Part shown: one piece after another, positions 30,838-39,696 of the stretch | Position numbering within the stretch: position 1 is the first letter of the stretch | How the letters are laid out: every line of letters begins with the position of its first letter | Source: Bradyrhizobium sp. CCBAU 53338 | GTDB lineage: Bacteria > Pseudomonadota > Alphaproteobacteria > Rhizobiales > Xanthobacteraceae | Assembly (NCBI RefSeq): GCF_015291665.1 | Contig: NZ_CP030048.1 | Location: forward strand, 6,510,001-6,574,000 | Length of the DNA: 64,000 bases | Direction: 5' to 3' | The notes under the pieces: model-generated | What the model was told of the DNA's origin: nothing | Seen by the model: the letters and a program-made list of their open reading frames with translations, nothing else | Databases searched by the model: none | Made by a program: the position numbers and the translations under genes

Positions 30838-31929
30838 TCAGAAGCACGTCGTCCGCTCGGCCGCGATGTAGCCGAACAACAAGCCCACGCCGAACAACAG
30901 CACGAGGGCGGCGGCACCGAACTCGATGCCGCGCATGAACAGCGCGCCGCCGCCGTCGCGGGCGCCGCCGAGACGGCCGGCGATGTCCTTGGCGGAGACA
31001 GCGACCACCGCGATGGTCGCAACCGTGATCGCGGTGCCCAGCCCCATCAGGAAGGTCGCGGCAATGCCGGCCCAGAACAGGCCCTGGGCCAGCGCGAACA
31101 CCAGTACCAGGATTGCGCCCGAGCAGGGGCGGATGCCGACGGTCAGAATCGCGGCAAACCCGCGCCGCCAGCCGCCGGGGCCGGCGAGCTCGCTCGGCGT
31201 CGGGCCATGGGAATGGCCGCAATGCTCGTCATGGACGTGGTCGTGGGCGTGGTGGTGATGGGCGTGGCCGTGATCGTGATCGTGATGATCATGCGCGTCA
31301 TGATGATGGTGGCCATGGTCATGAGGCACGCCCGCCATGGCCGGCACCGGCTGCGTCGCCTGGAGCGCGCGGATGAAGGTGCGCCCCTTGACCCAGACGA
31401 GGCGCAGGCCGAACAGCGCGATCAGGGCGTAGCTCGCGATCTCGATCGCGCCTTCCGCCTTGCACATGGTCCTGGCGGTGGCGTTCAGGATCCAGGCCGA
31501 GATGCCTACGATCAGGATCGCCACCAGCGACTGCATCAGCGCCGAGGCAAACGACAATGCGATGCCGCGCCGCGCGGTCTCGCGGTTGGCGACGAGATAG
31601 GATGCGATCACCGCCTTGCCGTGGCCGGGACCGGCTGCGTGGAAGATGCCATAGGCAAATGAGATGAAGAGCAGCGTCCACACCGCCGAGCCGTCGGACT
31701 TGGCGGCACGGATGGTCGACGACATCTGCCGATAGAACTCAGACTGCTTTGCCAGCAGCCAGCCGATCAGACCGCTGACCTCCGGCTCGGCCGCCGGCGC
31801 CTGTTTCGGCGCGCCGAACGGATTTTGCGCAAGGACATCATGCAGCGCGGCATCGGCCAGGCTCACGACGAGGAGAACAGCGGCGCAGGCAAGGAGCAGG
31901 CGCCCAAGCGGGGAAAGTTGCGGCTTCAA
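30838..31929 (-). CDS. Nickel/cobalt-type (NicO/RcnA family) metal transporter with His-rich loop
   Basis: 363 residues from TTG 31929, which overlaps the upstream TGA (TTGA), implying translational coupling. An N-terminal signal-like helix is followed by six or more membrane helices with HAAGPGHGKAVI and VGIRPCSGAILVLVFA signatures. Between them is a very His/Asp-rich cytoplasmic or periplasmic loop (about residues 190-230) that probably binds metal. The family moves Ni, Co or possibly Zn. Partner of the DUF1007 gene upstream. Confidence 0.88.
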   Translation of the reverse strand: MKPQLSPLGRLLLACAAVLLVVSLADAALHDVLAQNPFGAPKQAPAAEPEVSGLIGWLLAKQSEFYRQMSSTIRAAKSDGSAVWTLLFISFAYGIFHAAGPGHGKAVIASYLVANRETARRGIALSFASALMQSLVAILIVGISAWILNATARTMCKAEGAIEIASYALIALFGLRLVWVKGRTFIRALQATQPVPAMAGVPHDHGHHHHDAHDHHDHDHGHAHHHHAHDHVHDEHCGHSHGPTPSELAGPGGWRRGFAAILTVGIRPCSGAILVLVFALAQGLFWAGIAATFLMGLGTAITVATIAVVAVSAKDIAGRLGGARDGGGALFMRGIEFGAAALVLLFGVGLLFGYIAAERTTCF

Positions 31930-32558
31930 GGGCAATCCACCGTGATCTTGTTGGCGAACATCATGCCGAAATTCGAGTTCTCGCCGTTCAGGAAGGTCTG
32001 CTCGTTGAGCTTCTGCGCGGTCGCGGACCCGTCGCTGGGCCGATCGAGCTTCATCTGGCAGCCGGCGGGGGCGCCGACCAGCTTGACCGGATTGTCCTTG
32101 GCCATCTGGAAGTCGATGAAGTAGGAGCGGTCGAACACTTCGAGCACCAATTGCCTGGGCTTGACCGGATTCTTCAGCGGCAGCGTGAAGTGCAGGGTCA
32201 GCACCGAATCCTTGTAGTCGAGGAAGTAGTCGACCGGCTCCTGGAATCGCTCCTTCTTCCCGTCGGCTCGCGCAAAGGTGAAAAAGGCGTATTCCCTGAG
32301 CGACTCGACATTGGTCTGCGCCAGCGGCGCCAGTTCCTCGCGGGTGTAAGCGCCCTTCTTCTTGGCCTCGAGCCCCTGCACCGCATAGGCCGAAAACATG
32401 TCGTCGAAGGTCCAGGCATGGCGCACACCGGTGATGCTGCCATCCCCGGCGTAGAGCAGCTCGCTGGTCGCTGTGATCCAGACGTGCGGATGCGCGCTCG
32501 CCGAGCCTGATGCGAGCATCATGGCGGCGGCGAACAGCCATCCCAGCAGCGCGCGCAT
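31926..32558 (-). CDS. DUF1007-family exported protein
   Basis: 210 residues from ATG 32558. A signal peptide (LLGWLFAAAMMLASGSASA) precedes HPHVWITATSELLY; the mature N-terminus thus starts with a His-x-His metal-ligand motif. DUF1007 genes are regularly paired with NicO-type transporters, where they probably act as periplasmic metal-binding partners. It starts 5 bp after the M3 peptidase stop and overlaps the transporter start by 4 bp. Confidence 0.88.
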   Translation of the reverse strand: MRALLGWLFAAAMMLASGSASAHPHVWITATSELLYAGDGSITGVRHAWTFDDMFSAYAVQGLEAKKKGAYTREELAPLAQTNVESLREYAFFTFARADGKKERFQEPVDYFLDYKDSVLTLHFTLPLKNPVKPRQLVLEVFDRSYFIDFQMAKDNPVKLVGAPAGCQMKLDRPSDGSATAQKLNEQTFLNGENSNFGMMFANKITVDCP

Positions 32559-32563
32559 GCCGG

Positions 32564-34645
32564 TCAGGCCGCCTTGGCGCCGTCGAGCAGGCCGCGGCGG
32601 CGGAGCAGCGCGTCGGGCTCGGGCGGGCGGCCGCGGAAGGCCTCGTAGGCCGCTTCCGGATCGACCGATCCGCCGCTCGAATAGATGTCGTCGTGCAGGC
32701 GTTTTGCCACGGCCGGATCGAAGATGTTGCCGGCCTCCTCGAAGGCGCCGAAGGCGTCCGCATCCATCACCTCCGACCACATGTAGCTGTAATAGCCGGC
32801 CGCATAGTGGTCGCCGGAGAAGATGTGGCCGAACTGGGTCGGCCGGTGCCGCATCGAGATTTCCTCGGGCATGCCGATCTTCTCGAGCTCCTTCTTTTCG
32901 AAGGCGCGGACATCCTGCGCGGCTGCCGCCGGCTGGGAGTGGAATTCGAGATCGACCAGGGCCGAGGAGACGAACTCGACGGTGGCAAAACCCTGGTTGA
33001 ACTTGCGCGCCGCGAGGAAGCGCTTGAGCAGATCGTCCGGCAGCGGCTCGCCGGTCTGGTAGTGGCGGGCGAACTGCTGCAGCACCTCGGGCCGCTCCTG
33101 CCAGTGCTCGTAGAGCTGCGAGGGCAGCTCGACGAAATCGGTGAACACGGAGGTGCCCGACAGCGACGGATAGGTCACGTTGGACAGCATGCCGTGCAGG
33201 CCGTGGCCGAACTCGTGGAACAGGGTGCGGGCATCGTCGGGCGACAGCAGCGAGGGTTCGCTTCCGGTGCCCTTGGCGAAATTGCAGACATTGATGATGA
33301 GCGGGGCGATCTCGCCGTCGAGCTTCTGCTGGTCGCGCAGCGAGGTCATCCAGGCGCCTGAGCGCTTTGACGGCCGGGCATAGTAGTCCCCGTAGAACAG
33401 CGCCTTGTGCTTGCCGTCGGGACCCCTGACCTCCCAGACCCGGACGTCAGGATGCCAGATCGGCACATCCTTGCGCTCGGCGAAGGTGATGCCGAACAGG
33501 CGGGTGGCGCAATCGAAGGCGGCGGCGATCATGTGATCGAGCGTCAGATAGGGCTTGATCGCCGCGTCGTCGAAATTGGCGCGCTGGAGGCGGAGCTTCT
33601 CGGCATAGAAGCGCCAGTCCCAGGGCGCGAGCTTGAAATTGCCGCCCTCCTCCGTGATCAGCGCCTGCATCTCGTCGCGGTCGGCAAGCGCACGCGCCCG
33701 GGCCGGCTTCCAGACGCGCTCCAGGAGGCCGCGCACCGCGTCCGGCGTCTTGGCCATGGAATCCTCGAGCCGGTAGGCCGCGAAGGTCGGGTAGCCCAGG
33801 AGCTTGGCGCTCTCCTCGCGCAGCTTCAGGATCTCGCCGATGGCGGTGTTGTTGTCGTTGGCATTGCCGTTGTCGCCGCGCGCGGTGAAGGCCTTGTAGA
33901 CCTTCTCGCGCAGATCGCGCCGCGACGAGCTCTTCAGGAACGGCTCGGCCGAGGAGCGCGACAGCGTCACGATGGCCTTGCCTGCCATGCCGCGATCTTC
34001 AGCCGCAGCCTTGGCGGCCGCGATGAAGCTCTCCGGCAGGCCCTGGCGGTCGGCCTCTCCCAGCTCCATGAACCAGTCCTGCTCGTCGCCGAGCAGATGG
34101 TGGCTGAAGCCGGTCGCGAGCTGGGCCAGCTTCTCGTTGATCTCGGCCATCCGCGTCTTGGCGTCGTCGGAGAGGCCCGCGCCGGCGCGGTGGAAGCGGG
34201 TGTAGGTGCGCTCCAAGAGGCGGAGCTGCTCCGGGTTGAGGCCAAGATTGGCGCGGGTCTCGTGCAGCTGGGCGATGCGGCCAAACAGCACAGCGTTCAT
34301 CATGATCGGATTCCAGTGCCGCGCCATCCGCAAGGAGACCTCCTTGTCGATGTCGAGGATGGCCGGGTTGGAATGCGCCGAGACAAGATCGTAGAAGACC
34401 GCCGCAACCTTGTTCAGCAGCTTGCCGCAGCGCTCCAGCGCCGTGATGGTATTGGCGAAGTCGGGCGCAGCCGGATCATTGGTGATCGCGGCAATCTCGG
34501 CGGAATGGTCGGCGAAGGCCTGCTCGAAGGCGGGCAGGAAGTGCTCCGGCACGATCTCGTCGAAGGGCGGGGTCGCAAACGGCGTCACCCAGGCCTTCAG
34601 CAGCGGATTGGTCTCGGAGTCCGTAGTTTGGCGGGCGTCTGACAT
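32564..34645 (-). CDS. M3-family oligopeptidase (oligopeptidase A / Dcp type)
   Basis: 693 residues from ATG 34645; upstream in-frame sequence lacks family similarity. The zinc motif HEFGH is at residues 477-481 with a downstream catalytic Glu region. It degrades short peptides in the cytoplasm, including cleaved signal peptides. Typical segments are NPLLKAWVTPFATPPFDEI, ADHSAEIAAITNDPAAPDF and FFGDYYARPSKRSGAW-like sequence. It is the first gene of an operon with DUF1007 and the metal transporter. Confidence 0.92.
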   Translation of the reverse strand: MSDARQTTDSETNPLLKAWVTPFATPPFDEIVPEHFLPAFEQAFADHSAEIAAITNDPAAPDFANTITALERCGKLLNKVAAVFYDLVSAHSNPAILDIDKEVSLRMARHWNPIMMNAVLFGRIAQLHETRANLGLNPEQLRLLERTYTRFHRAGAGLSDDAKTRMAEINEKLAQLATGFSHHLLGDEQDWFMELGEADRQGLPESFIAAAKAAAEDRGMAGKAIVTLSRSSAEPFLKSSSRRDLREKVYKAFTARGDNGNANDNNTAIGEILKLREESAKLLGYPTFAAYRLEDSMAKTPDAVRGLLERVWKPARARALADRDEMQALITEEGGNFKLAPWDWRFYAEKLRLQRANFDDAAIKPYLTLDHMIAAAFDCATRLFGITFAERKDVPIWHPDVRVWEVRGPDGKHKALFYGDYYARPSKRSGAWMTSLRDQQKLDGEIAPLIINVCNFAKGTGSEPSLLSPDDARTLFHEFGHGLHGMLSNVTYPSLSGTSVFTDFVELPSQLYEHWQERPEVLQQFARHYQTGEPLPDDLLKRFLAARKFNQGFATVEFVSSALVDLEFHSQPAAAAQDVRAFEKKELEKIGMPEEISMRHRPTQFGHIFSGDHYAAGYYSYMWSEVMDADAFGAFEEAGNIFDPAVAKRLHDDIYSSGGSVDPEAAYEAFRGRPPEPDALLRRRGLLDGAKAA

Positions 34646-34781
34646 CGCAAGTCTCGTTTTTTGAGGCAATTTATTGGGGCCAGCTATAGCACGCGATGGG
34701 GCTTTTTTGGGCCATTTGGCCTTGCTCCCGCCCGCCTTTTCGGGGAGATTGCGGCCCTCGAAACACCGGACCCAAACACCC

Positions 34782-35036
34782 ATGAACGCGCCCTCCTCGT
34801 CTTCCCGTCAGATCGTCTGGCCGAGCGTCATCACCGTCGTCAGCGCCGCCATCCTGATCGGCGCCGAGGTGTTCGGCGCGGCGTTTGCCGGCGGCTGGGC
34901 GCTCGCGATTCTGTTCGGGCTCGGCGACCAGGGCGCGCACATCCTCCAGGCCGTGCTGTTCGCGCTCGGCGTGCTGGTCATGACCGCCTTCATCCGCGCA
35001 GCCCAGCGCGTCGAGCCGTTCTTCAAGCGCGGCTGA
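34782..35036 (+). CDS. Small membrane protein of unknown function
   Basis: 84 residues from ATG 34782. Two transmembrane helices are clear: IVWPSVITVVSAAILIGAEV and HILQAVLFALGVLVMTAFI, joined by a Gly-rich turn. The N-terminus is Ser-rich and the tail basic. No known family is recognised. Divergent from the M3 peptidase gene and upstream of the decarboxylase leader. Confidence 0.7.
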   Translation: MNAPSSSSRQIVWPSVITVVSAAILIGAEVFGAAFAGGWALAILFGLGDQGAHILQAVLFALGVLVMTAFIRAAQRVEPFFKRG

Positions 35037-35162
35037 CGCATCGCGCGCGGCAGAGTCGCGCACACGACACCGAAAACTTAACGCCTATTCATCTTCCGCG
35101 TCGCTCGCGCAACACTGCGCAAGCAGATGTTAGGCAATTCTCTTCTCAGCCTAAAAAAATTC

Positions 35163-35191
35163 TTGCGAAGGCGAGTCAAAACCCTTATGTG
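35163..35191 (+). promoter_or_regulatory. Promoter of the ornithine decarboxylase transcript
   Basis: -35 TTGCGA (35163-35168) and -10 TATGTG (35186-35191) have a 17-bp spacer, predicting a start near 35198 and a leader of about 510 nt before ATG 35709. Confidence 0.45.
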
Positions 35192-35204
35192 CGTTTTTGC
35201 CCAA

Positions 35205-35480
35205 TTTCGCACGTGCCTGTGGTCGTGTGTCAGTCGGTAGGTATCCGGACAAGAGGCCGGACAGCCGCCAAGGGGTGAAGAAGCCGAGGGGCTCTTCGGA
35301 AGTGCGGAAGTCGCGAGACCACGGTCTGAAGACTTAAGCAAACCCGGAGCGTCCAGCATCTCTCTCAAAGAGATGCCCTGTCGAAGGTGACTTCGCTCTT
35401 TGCAACCGTGACTGGCAGCCGGAGGCGAACCGGCGCACCCCGCTCTCAACGGGGGACGCGACTTAAAGCAACGACGGATC
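35205..35480 (+). promoter_or_regulatory. speF-type structured leader RNA of ornithine decarboxylase
   Basis: The leader is dense in hairpins: CATCTCT/AGAGATG (35357-35375), GCCGG/CCGGC and CCCCG/CGGGG (35438-35454), with further CCGGAC/GGCCGG pairings near 35245. A conserved RNA called speF (Rfam) lies upstream of ornithine decarboxylase genes in Alphaproteobacteria, and position and size agree. It is a candidate cis-regulator responding to a polyamine-pathway signal. The family assignment rests on context and structure, not a model search. 35481-35708 has a T-run near 35486 and no supported gene. Confidence 0.6.
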
Positions 35481-35708
35481 GGGCTTTTTTGGTCTCTACC
35501 GGCATTCCACCGCCGGCGCGGGCTACTGAAAAGGCTTGTCCTTCATTGCCAGGTGTGCGGGCGGGAAGCTCTCCCAACCAATCCACGGCAGCACAGTCTG
35601 GTTTGAGTCTTTTGGCTTCAGCGCGCCTCCATCGCGCGATGTGGCCGGAGCACTCTTATCCGACGTCACGTTGATGCGGTCCCGTCGCTGGGGCCGTTGG
35701 AGAGTGCC

Positions 35709-36851
35709 ATGACCGAACGTATCCAGGAATTCCTGCGCAACCGCCGCAAGGAAGGTCTCGACACCGAGCCGTGCCTCGTCGTCGACCTCGAGGTCGTGCG
35801 CGACAATTACCAGACCTTCGCCAAGGCGCTGCCCGACAGCCGCGTGTTCTATGCCGTCAAGGCGAACCCGGCGCCGGAAGTGCTCTCCCTGCTGGCCTCC
35901 ATGGGCTCCTGCTTCGACACCGCGACCGTCGCCGAGATCGAGATGGCGCTGGCCGCCGGCGCGACGCCTGACCGCATCTCCTTCGGCAACACGATCAAGA
36001 AGGAGCGCGACATCGCGCGCGCCTTCGCGCTCGGCATCCGGCTTTTCGCCGTGGACTGCGTCGCCGAAGTCGAGAAGGTCGCCCGTGCCGCGCCGGCTGC
36101 GAAGGTGTTCTGCCGCATCCTCTATGACTGCGCCGGCGCCGAATGGCCGCTGTCGCGCAAGTTCGGCTGCGACCCGGAAATGGCCGTCGAGGTGCTCGAC
36201 GTCGCCAAGCGCCAGGGCCTGGAGCCGTGCGGCATCTCCTTCCATGTCGGCTCGCAGCAGCGCAAGGTGAAGGCGTGGGACCGTGCGCTGGCGATGGCCT
36301 CGCAGGTGTTCCGCGACTGCGCCGAGCGCGGCATCAACCTGACCATGGTCAACATGGGCGGCGGCTTCCCGACCAAGTACCTGAAGGACGTGCCGCCGGT
36401 CGTGACCTACGGCCGGTCGATCTTCCGCGCGCTGCGCAAGCACTTCGGCAACCAGATTCCGGAGACCATCATCGAGCCCGGCCGCGGCATGGTGGGCAAC
36501 GCCGGCATCATCGAATCCGAGGTCGTGCTGATCTCGAAGAAGAGCGACGAGGACGAGGTGCGCTGGGTGTACCTGGACATCGGCAAGTTCGGCGGTCTCG
36601 CCGAGACGATGGACGAGTCGATCCGCTACGCCATCCGCACCCCGCATGACGGCGCGGAAATGACCCCGTGCGTGCTCGCAGGCCCGACCTGCGACAGCGC
36701 CGACGTGCTGTACGAGAAGACCCCGTATCCGCTTCCCGTTACCCTCGAGATCGGCGACAAGCTGCTGATCGAAGGCACCGGGGCCTATACGTCGACCTAC
36801 TCGGCGGTGGCATTCAACGGCATCCCGCCGCTGAAGACCTATCACATCTAA
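35709..36851 (+). CDS. speF: Ornithine decarboxylase (type III PLP fold)
   Basis: 380 residues from ATG 35709 with GGAGAG upstream. It decarboxylates ornithine to putrescine, using pyridoxal phosphate on the Lys of FYAVKANP (about residue 51). The HVGSQ, GGGFPTKY and EPGRGMVGNAG motifs bind the cofactor phosphate, and GPTCDSADVL carries the active-site Cys of the dimer partner. The length and sequence match the alphaproteobacterial eukaryote-type ODC, some of which also accept lysine. Homospermidine synthase lies downstream. Confidence 0.94.
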   Translation: MTERIQEFLRNRRKEGLDTEPCLVVDLEVVRDNYQTFAKALPDSRVFYAVKANPAPEVLSLLASMGSCFDTATVAEIEMALAAGATPDRISFGNTIKKERDIARAFALGIRLFAVDCVAEVEKVARAAPAAKVFCRILYDCAGAEWPLSRKFGCDPEMAVEVLDVAKRQGLEPCGISFHVGSQQRKVKAWDRALAMASQVFRDCAERGINLTMVNMGGGFPTKYLKDVPPVVTYGRSIFRALRKHFGNQIPETIIEPGRGMVGNAGIIESEVVLISKKSDEDEVRWVYLDIGKFGGLAETMDESIRYAIRTPHDGAEMTPCVLAGPTCDSADVLYEKTPYPLPVTLEIGDKLLIEGTGAYTSTYSAVAFNGIPPLKTYHI

Positions 36852-36884
36852 GCAGCCTCTCGTTCTGAGGCCTGACGAACCCGG

Positions 36885-36902
36885 GAGCCGGCTTGCCGGC
36901 TC
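36885..36902. repeat. GC-rich hairpin downstream of ornithine decarboxylase
   Basis: GAGCCGGC (36885-36892) and GCCGGCTC (36895-36902) form a perfect 8-bp stem without a T-tract. It may stabilise the upstream mRNA or attenuate read-through into the GNAT gene. Confidence 0.45.
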
Positions 36903-36982
36903 TCCTCCTGACATTGCCATTCTGACGACGTCTTGAACCGGCGTGCCGCGCGCACGTCTGCTCGAGCGGGGACTGACGCACC

Positions 36983-37570
36983 ATGACTGCTTTTCGGAAG
37001 CCACAAGTCGCCCTCACTTCGAAAGCCGCTCCGTTCGCGATCCGCAGCGAGCGTGCTGTCGACATCGCGATGCGTGAAGCGTTGCTGGATGCCTGCTTTG
37101 GCGAGAACCGCCATGACCGCACCTGCCAGCGCCTGCGCGATGGACGCGTGCCTGCCGCAGGCCTTGCCCTGTCGGCGATGCGCGAGGGCAAGCTCGTGGG
37201 AACCGTGCGGCTGTGGCATGTCAGCGCCGGAGGCAGGCCCGCTCTGGTCCTCGGACCATTGGCGGTGGACCCAGCCTTCCGCGAACTCGGGATCGGCGCC
37301 GCGCTGATGAATCAGGCGCTGGCCGCCGCCCGGGCGCGCGGGCATGACGCCGTGATCCTGCTCGGCGATGCGCCCTATTACGCCCGCTTCGGCTTCTCGG
37401 CCGAGAAGACCGGCGCATTGCTGCTGCCTGGCCCGTTCGAGCGCGAGCGCCTGCTGGCGATCGAATTCCAGACCGGCGCACTCGACGGCGCCGAAGGAAT
37501 GATCGTCCCGACCGGCACGGCCCTGCCTAAACGGAGGGTAGTTCGCGCCCTCCAGGCGCACGCAGCCTAA
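36983..37570 (+). CDS. GNAT-family N-acetyltransferase
   Basis: 195 residues. The acetyl-CoA-binding signature is LGPLAVDPAFRELGIGAALM (motif A), followed by GHDAVILLGDAPYYARFGF, typical of the YhbS-like (COG3153) group. The N-terminal 25 residues are variable. It lies between the polyamine genes odc and hss, so a polyamine or related amine substrate is conceivable, but nothing in the sequence proves it. Cytoplasmic. Confidence 0.87.
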   Translation: MTAFRKPQVALTSKAAPFAIRSERAVDIAMREALLDACFGENRHDRTCQRLRDGRVPAAGLALSAMREGKLVGTVRLWHVSAGGRPALVLGPLAVDPAFRELGIGAALMNQALAAARARGHDAVILLGDAPYYARFGFSAEKTGALLLPGPFERERLLAIEFQTGALDGAEGMIVPTGTALPKRRVVRALQAHAA

Positions 37571-37717
37571 GGGATTGCCATGATGGCGACGACCCAAGCC
37601 GCACCACGCGGCAACGCCCAGCCGCACCTGTTCCGAGCTCGTCCCTTTGGGGTTGCGTGAGCCGCGGAAACGCCGTTTAACCCCACGAAATCCCCCCATT
37701 CAGCCAAGGCCGAACCC

Positions 37718-38107
37718 ATGTCCCGTCGCCTGATTTCCACCGGCTCCCCCTTCGAGAAGACCGCCGGCTACAGCCGCGCCGTGGTCGACGGCGAGTTCTG
37801 CTTCGTGGCTGGAACCACCGGCTACAACTACACGACGATGACGATGCCTGACGATGTCACGAGCCAGTCACGCAACTGCTTCAAGACCATCGAAGCGGCC
37901 CTGAAGGAGGGCGGCTTCGAGATGGCCGACATCGTCCGCGCGACCTATTACCTCACCGACGCCAAGGATGCAGACGAGCATTTCGCGGTCTGCGGCGAGG
38001 TCCTCGGCGAGATTCGCCCGGCTGCCACGCTTCTGGTCGTCTCGGCGCTCCTGAAGCCCGAGATGAAGGTCGAGATCGAAGTCACCGCCAAGCGCCGCAG
38101 CGCCTGA
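37718..38107 (+). CDS. RidA/YjgF-family protein
   Basis: 129 residues, the family's usual size. The segments AGTTGYNY, DIVRATYYLTDAKDADEHF and RPAATLLVVSALLKPEMKVEIEV match RidA, including the Arg that contacts the substrate carboxylate. RidA proteins hydrolyse reactive enamine/imine products of PLP enzymes such as the ornithine decarboxylase nearby. It starts 147 bp after the GNAT gene and ends 45 bp before hss. Confidence 0.9.
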   Translation: MSRRLISTGSPFEKTAGYSRAVVDGEFCFVAGTTGYNYTTMTMPDDVTSQSRNCFKTIEAALKEGGFEMADIVRATYYLTDAKDADEHFAVCGEVLGEIRPAATLLVVSALLKPEMKVEIEVTAKRRSA

Positions 38108-38152
38108 TCAACCCACCAATTGTCCGCCAGCACGTTCCGGAGAAACCATCCC

Positions 38153-39595
38153 ATGAGCCCTCCCTCGCAGATCTACGCGAAGATCACCGGTCCCATCGTC
38201 ATGGTCGGCTTCGGCTCCATCGGCAAAGGCACCTTGCCGATGATCGAGCGGCATCTCGATTACGACAAGTCGCGCGTCACCGTGATCGACCCCAAGGACG
38301 AGGGCCGCAAGGCGCATTGCGAGAAGCAGAATGTGCGCTTCATCCAGAAGGCCGTGACCAGGGACAATTATCGCGAGTTGCTGACCCCGCTGCTCACCGA
38401 AGGCGGCGGCCAGGGCTTCTGCGTCAATCTCTCGGTCGATACCGGCTCGACCGACATCATGGAGCTCTGCAACGAACTCGGCGCGCTCTATATCGACACC
38501 GTCAACGAGCCCTGGCTCGGCTTCTATTTTGACTCGTCGAAGGGCCCGGAAGCGCGCTCCAACTACGCGCTGCGCGAAGTGACGCTGGCCGCCAAGCGGG
38601 CGCGCCCCGAGGGCTCGACCACGGCCGTCTCCTGCTGCGGCGCCAATCCCGGCATGGTCTCTTTCTTCGTCAAGCAGGCATTGCTCAACGTCGCCGCCGA
38701 TCTGAAGCTCAACGCCCCCAAGCCGAAGACCAAGGCCGAATGGGCCGACCTGATGCGGCAGGCCGGCATCAAGGGCATTCACATCGCCGAGCGCGACACC
38801 CAGCGCGCAAAGAAGCCGAAGGAGCCTGACGTCTTCGTCAACACCTGGTCGGTGGAAGGTTTCCTGTCGGAGGGCATGCAGCCGTCGGAACTCGGCTGGG
38901 GCACCCATGAGAAATGGATGCCGGAGAATGCGCATACCCACGAGGCCGGCTGCGGCGCGGCCATCTATCTGATGCAGCCCGGCGCCAACACGCGCGTGCG
39001 CACGTGGTGCCCGACCCGCGGCGCGCAATATGGATTCCTCGTCACCCACACCGAGTCGATCTCGATCGCCGATTACTTCACGGTGCGTGACGCCTCCGGC
39101 AAGGCAATCTATCGACCGACCTGCCACTACGCCTATCATCCGGCCGACGACGCCGTGCTGTCGCTGCACGAACTGTTCGGCCGCGCCGGGAGGATGCAGG
39201 AGAAGCACCACATCCTCGAAGAGGACGAAATCGTCGACGGCATCGACGAGCTCGGCGTGCTGCTGTTCGGCCACGACAACAATGCCTACTGGTTCGGCTC
39301 GCAGCTCTCGATCGAAGAGACCCGCGCGCTCGCGCCCTACCAGAACGCCACCGCCCTGCAGGTCACCTCCGCCGTGCTCGGCGGCATGGTGTGGGCGCTG
39401 GAGAACCCGAACGAAGGCATCGTCGAAGCCGACGAGATGGATTTCGATCGCCTACTGGAAATCCAGCTGCCGTATCTCGGCCCGGTGAAGGGTTTCTACA
39501 CCGACTGGACCCCGCTGACGGACCGTCCGGGACTGTTCCCGGAGGACATCGACACCAGCGATCCCTGGCAGTTCAAAAACATCCTGGTCCGCTGA
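38153..39595 (+). CDS. hss: Homospermidine synthase
   Basis: 480 residues from ATG 38153 (GGAG about 12 bases upstream). The NAD-binding fold starts with VGFGSIGKGTLPMIERH. The enzyme joins two putrescine (or putrescine and spermidine) units into sym-homospermidine with release of ammonia, using NAD. CCGANPGMVSFFVKQAL and TCHYAYHPADDAVLSLHELF segments are typical of the bacterial enzyme, a member of the saccharopine-dehydrogenase-like superfamily. It completes the ornithine-putrescine-homospermidine route encoded here. Confidence 0.93.
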   Translation: MSPPSQIYAKITGPIVMVGFGSIGKGTLPMIERHLDYDKSRVTVIDPKDEGRKAHCEKQNVRFIQKAVTRDNYRELLTPLLTEGGGQGFCVNLSVDTGSTDIMELCNELGALYIDTVNEPWLGFYFDSSKGPEARSNYALREVTLAAKRARPEGSTTAVSCCGANPGMVSFFVKQALLNVAADLKLNAPKPKTKAEWADLMRQAGIKGIHIAERDTQRAKKPKEPDVFVNTWSVEGFLSEGMQPSELGWGTHEKWMPENAHTHEAGCGAAIYLMQPGANTRVRTWCPTRGAQYGFLVTHTESISIADYFTVRDASGKAIYRPTCHYAYHPADDAVLSLHELFGRAGRMQEKHHILEEDEIVDGIDELGVLLFGHDNNAYWFGSQLSIEETRALAPYQNATALQVTSAVLGGMVWALENPNEGIVEADEMDFDRLLEIQLPYLGPVKGFYTDWTPLTDRPGLFPEDIDTSDPWQFKNILVR

Positions 39596-39664
39596 CAGGC
39601 GCACCTGTCCGAGTAGTAATGAACGGGAGGCTAATAGCCTTCCGCCAGCCCGGATGCTAACCAA

Positions 39665-39691
39665 CCTCCCGGTCGCACGGCAACCGGGAGG
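39665..39691 (+). promoter_or_regulatory. Hairpin sequestering the ribosome site of the exported lyase gene
   Basis: CCTCCCGGT (39665-39673) pairs perfectly with ACCGGGAGG (39683-39691), which contains the Shine-Dalgarno GGGAGG located 5 bases before ATG 39697. The 9-bp GC-rich stem would hide the ribosome site completely unless opened. Confidence 0.7.
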
Positions 39692-39696
39692 TCCGC

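Noticed and set aside
35387..35674. Leader peptide of 95 residues in the ornithine decarboxylase leader
   Set aside because: No ribosome site or conserved composition; the region is better explained as structured RNA.
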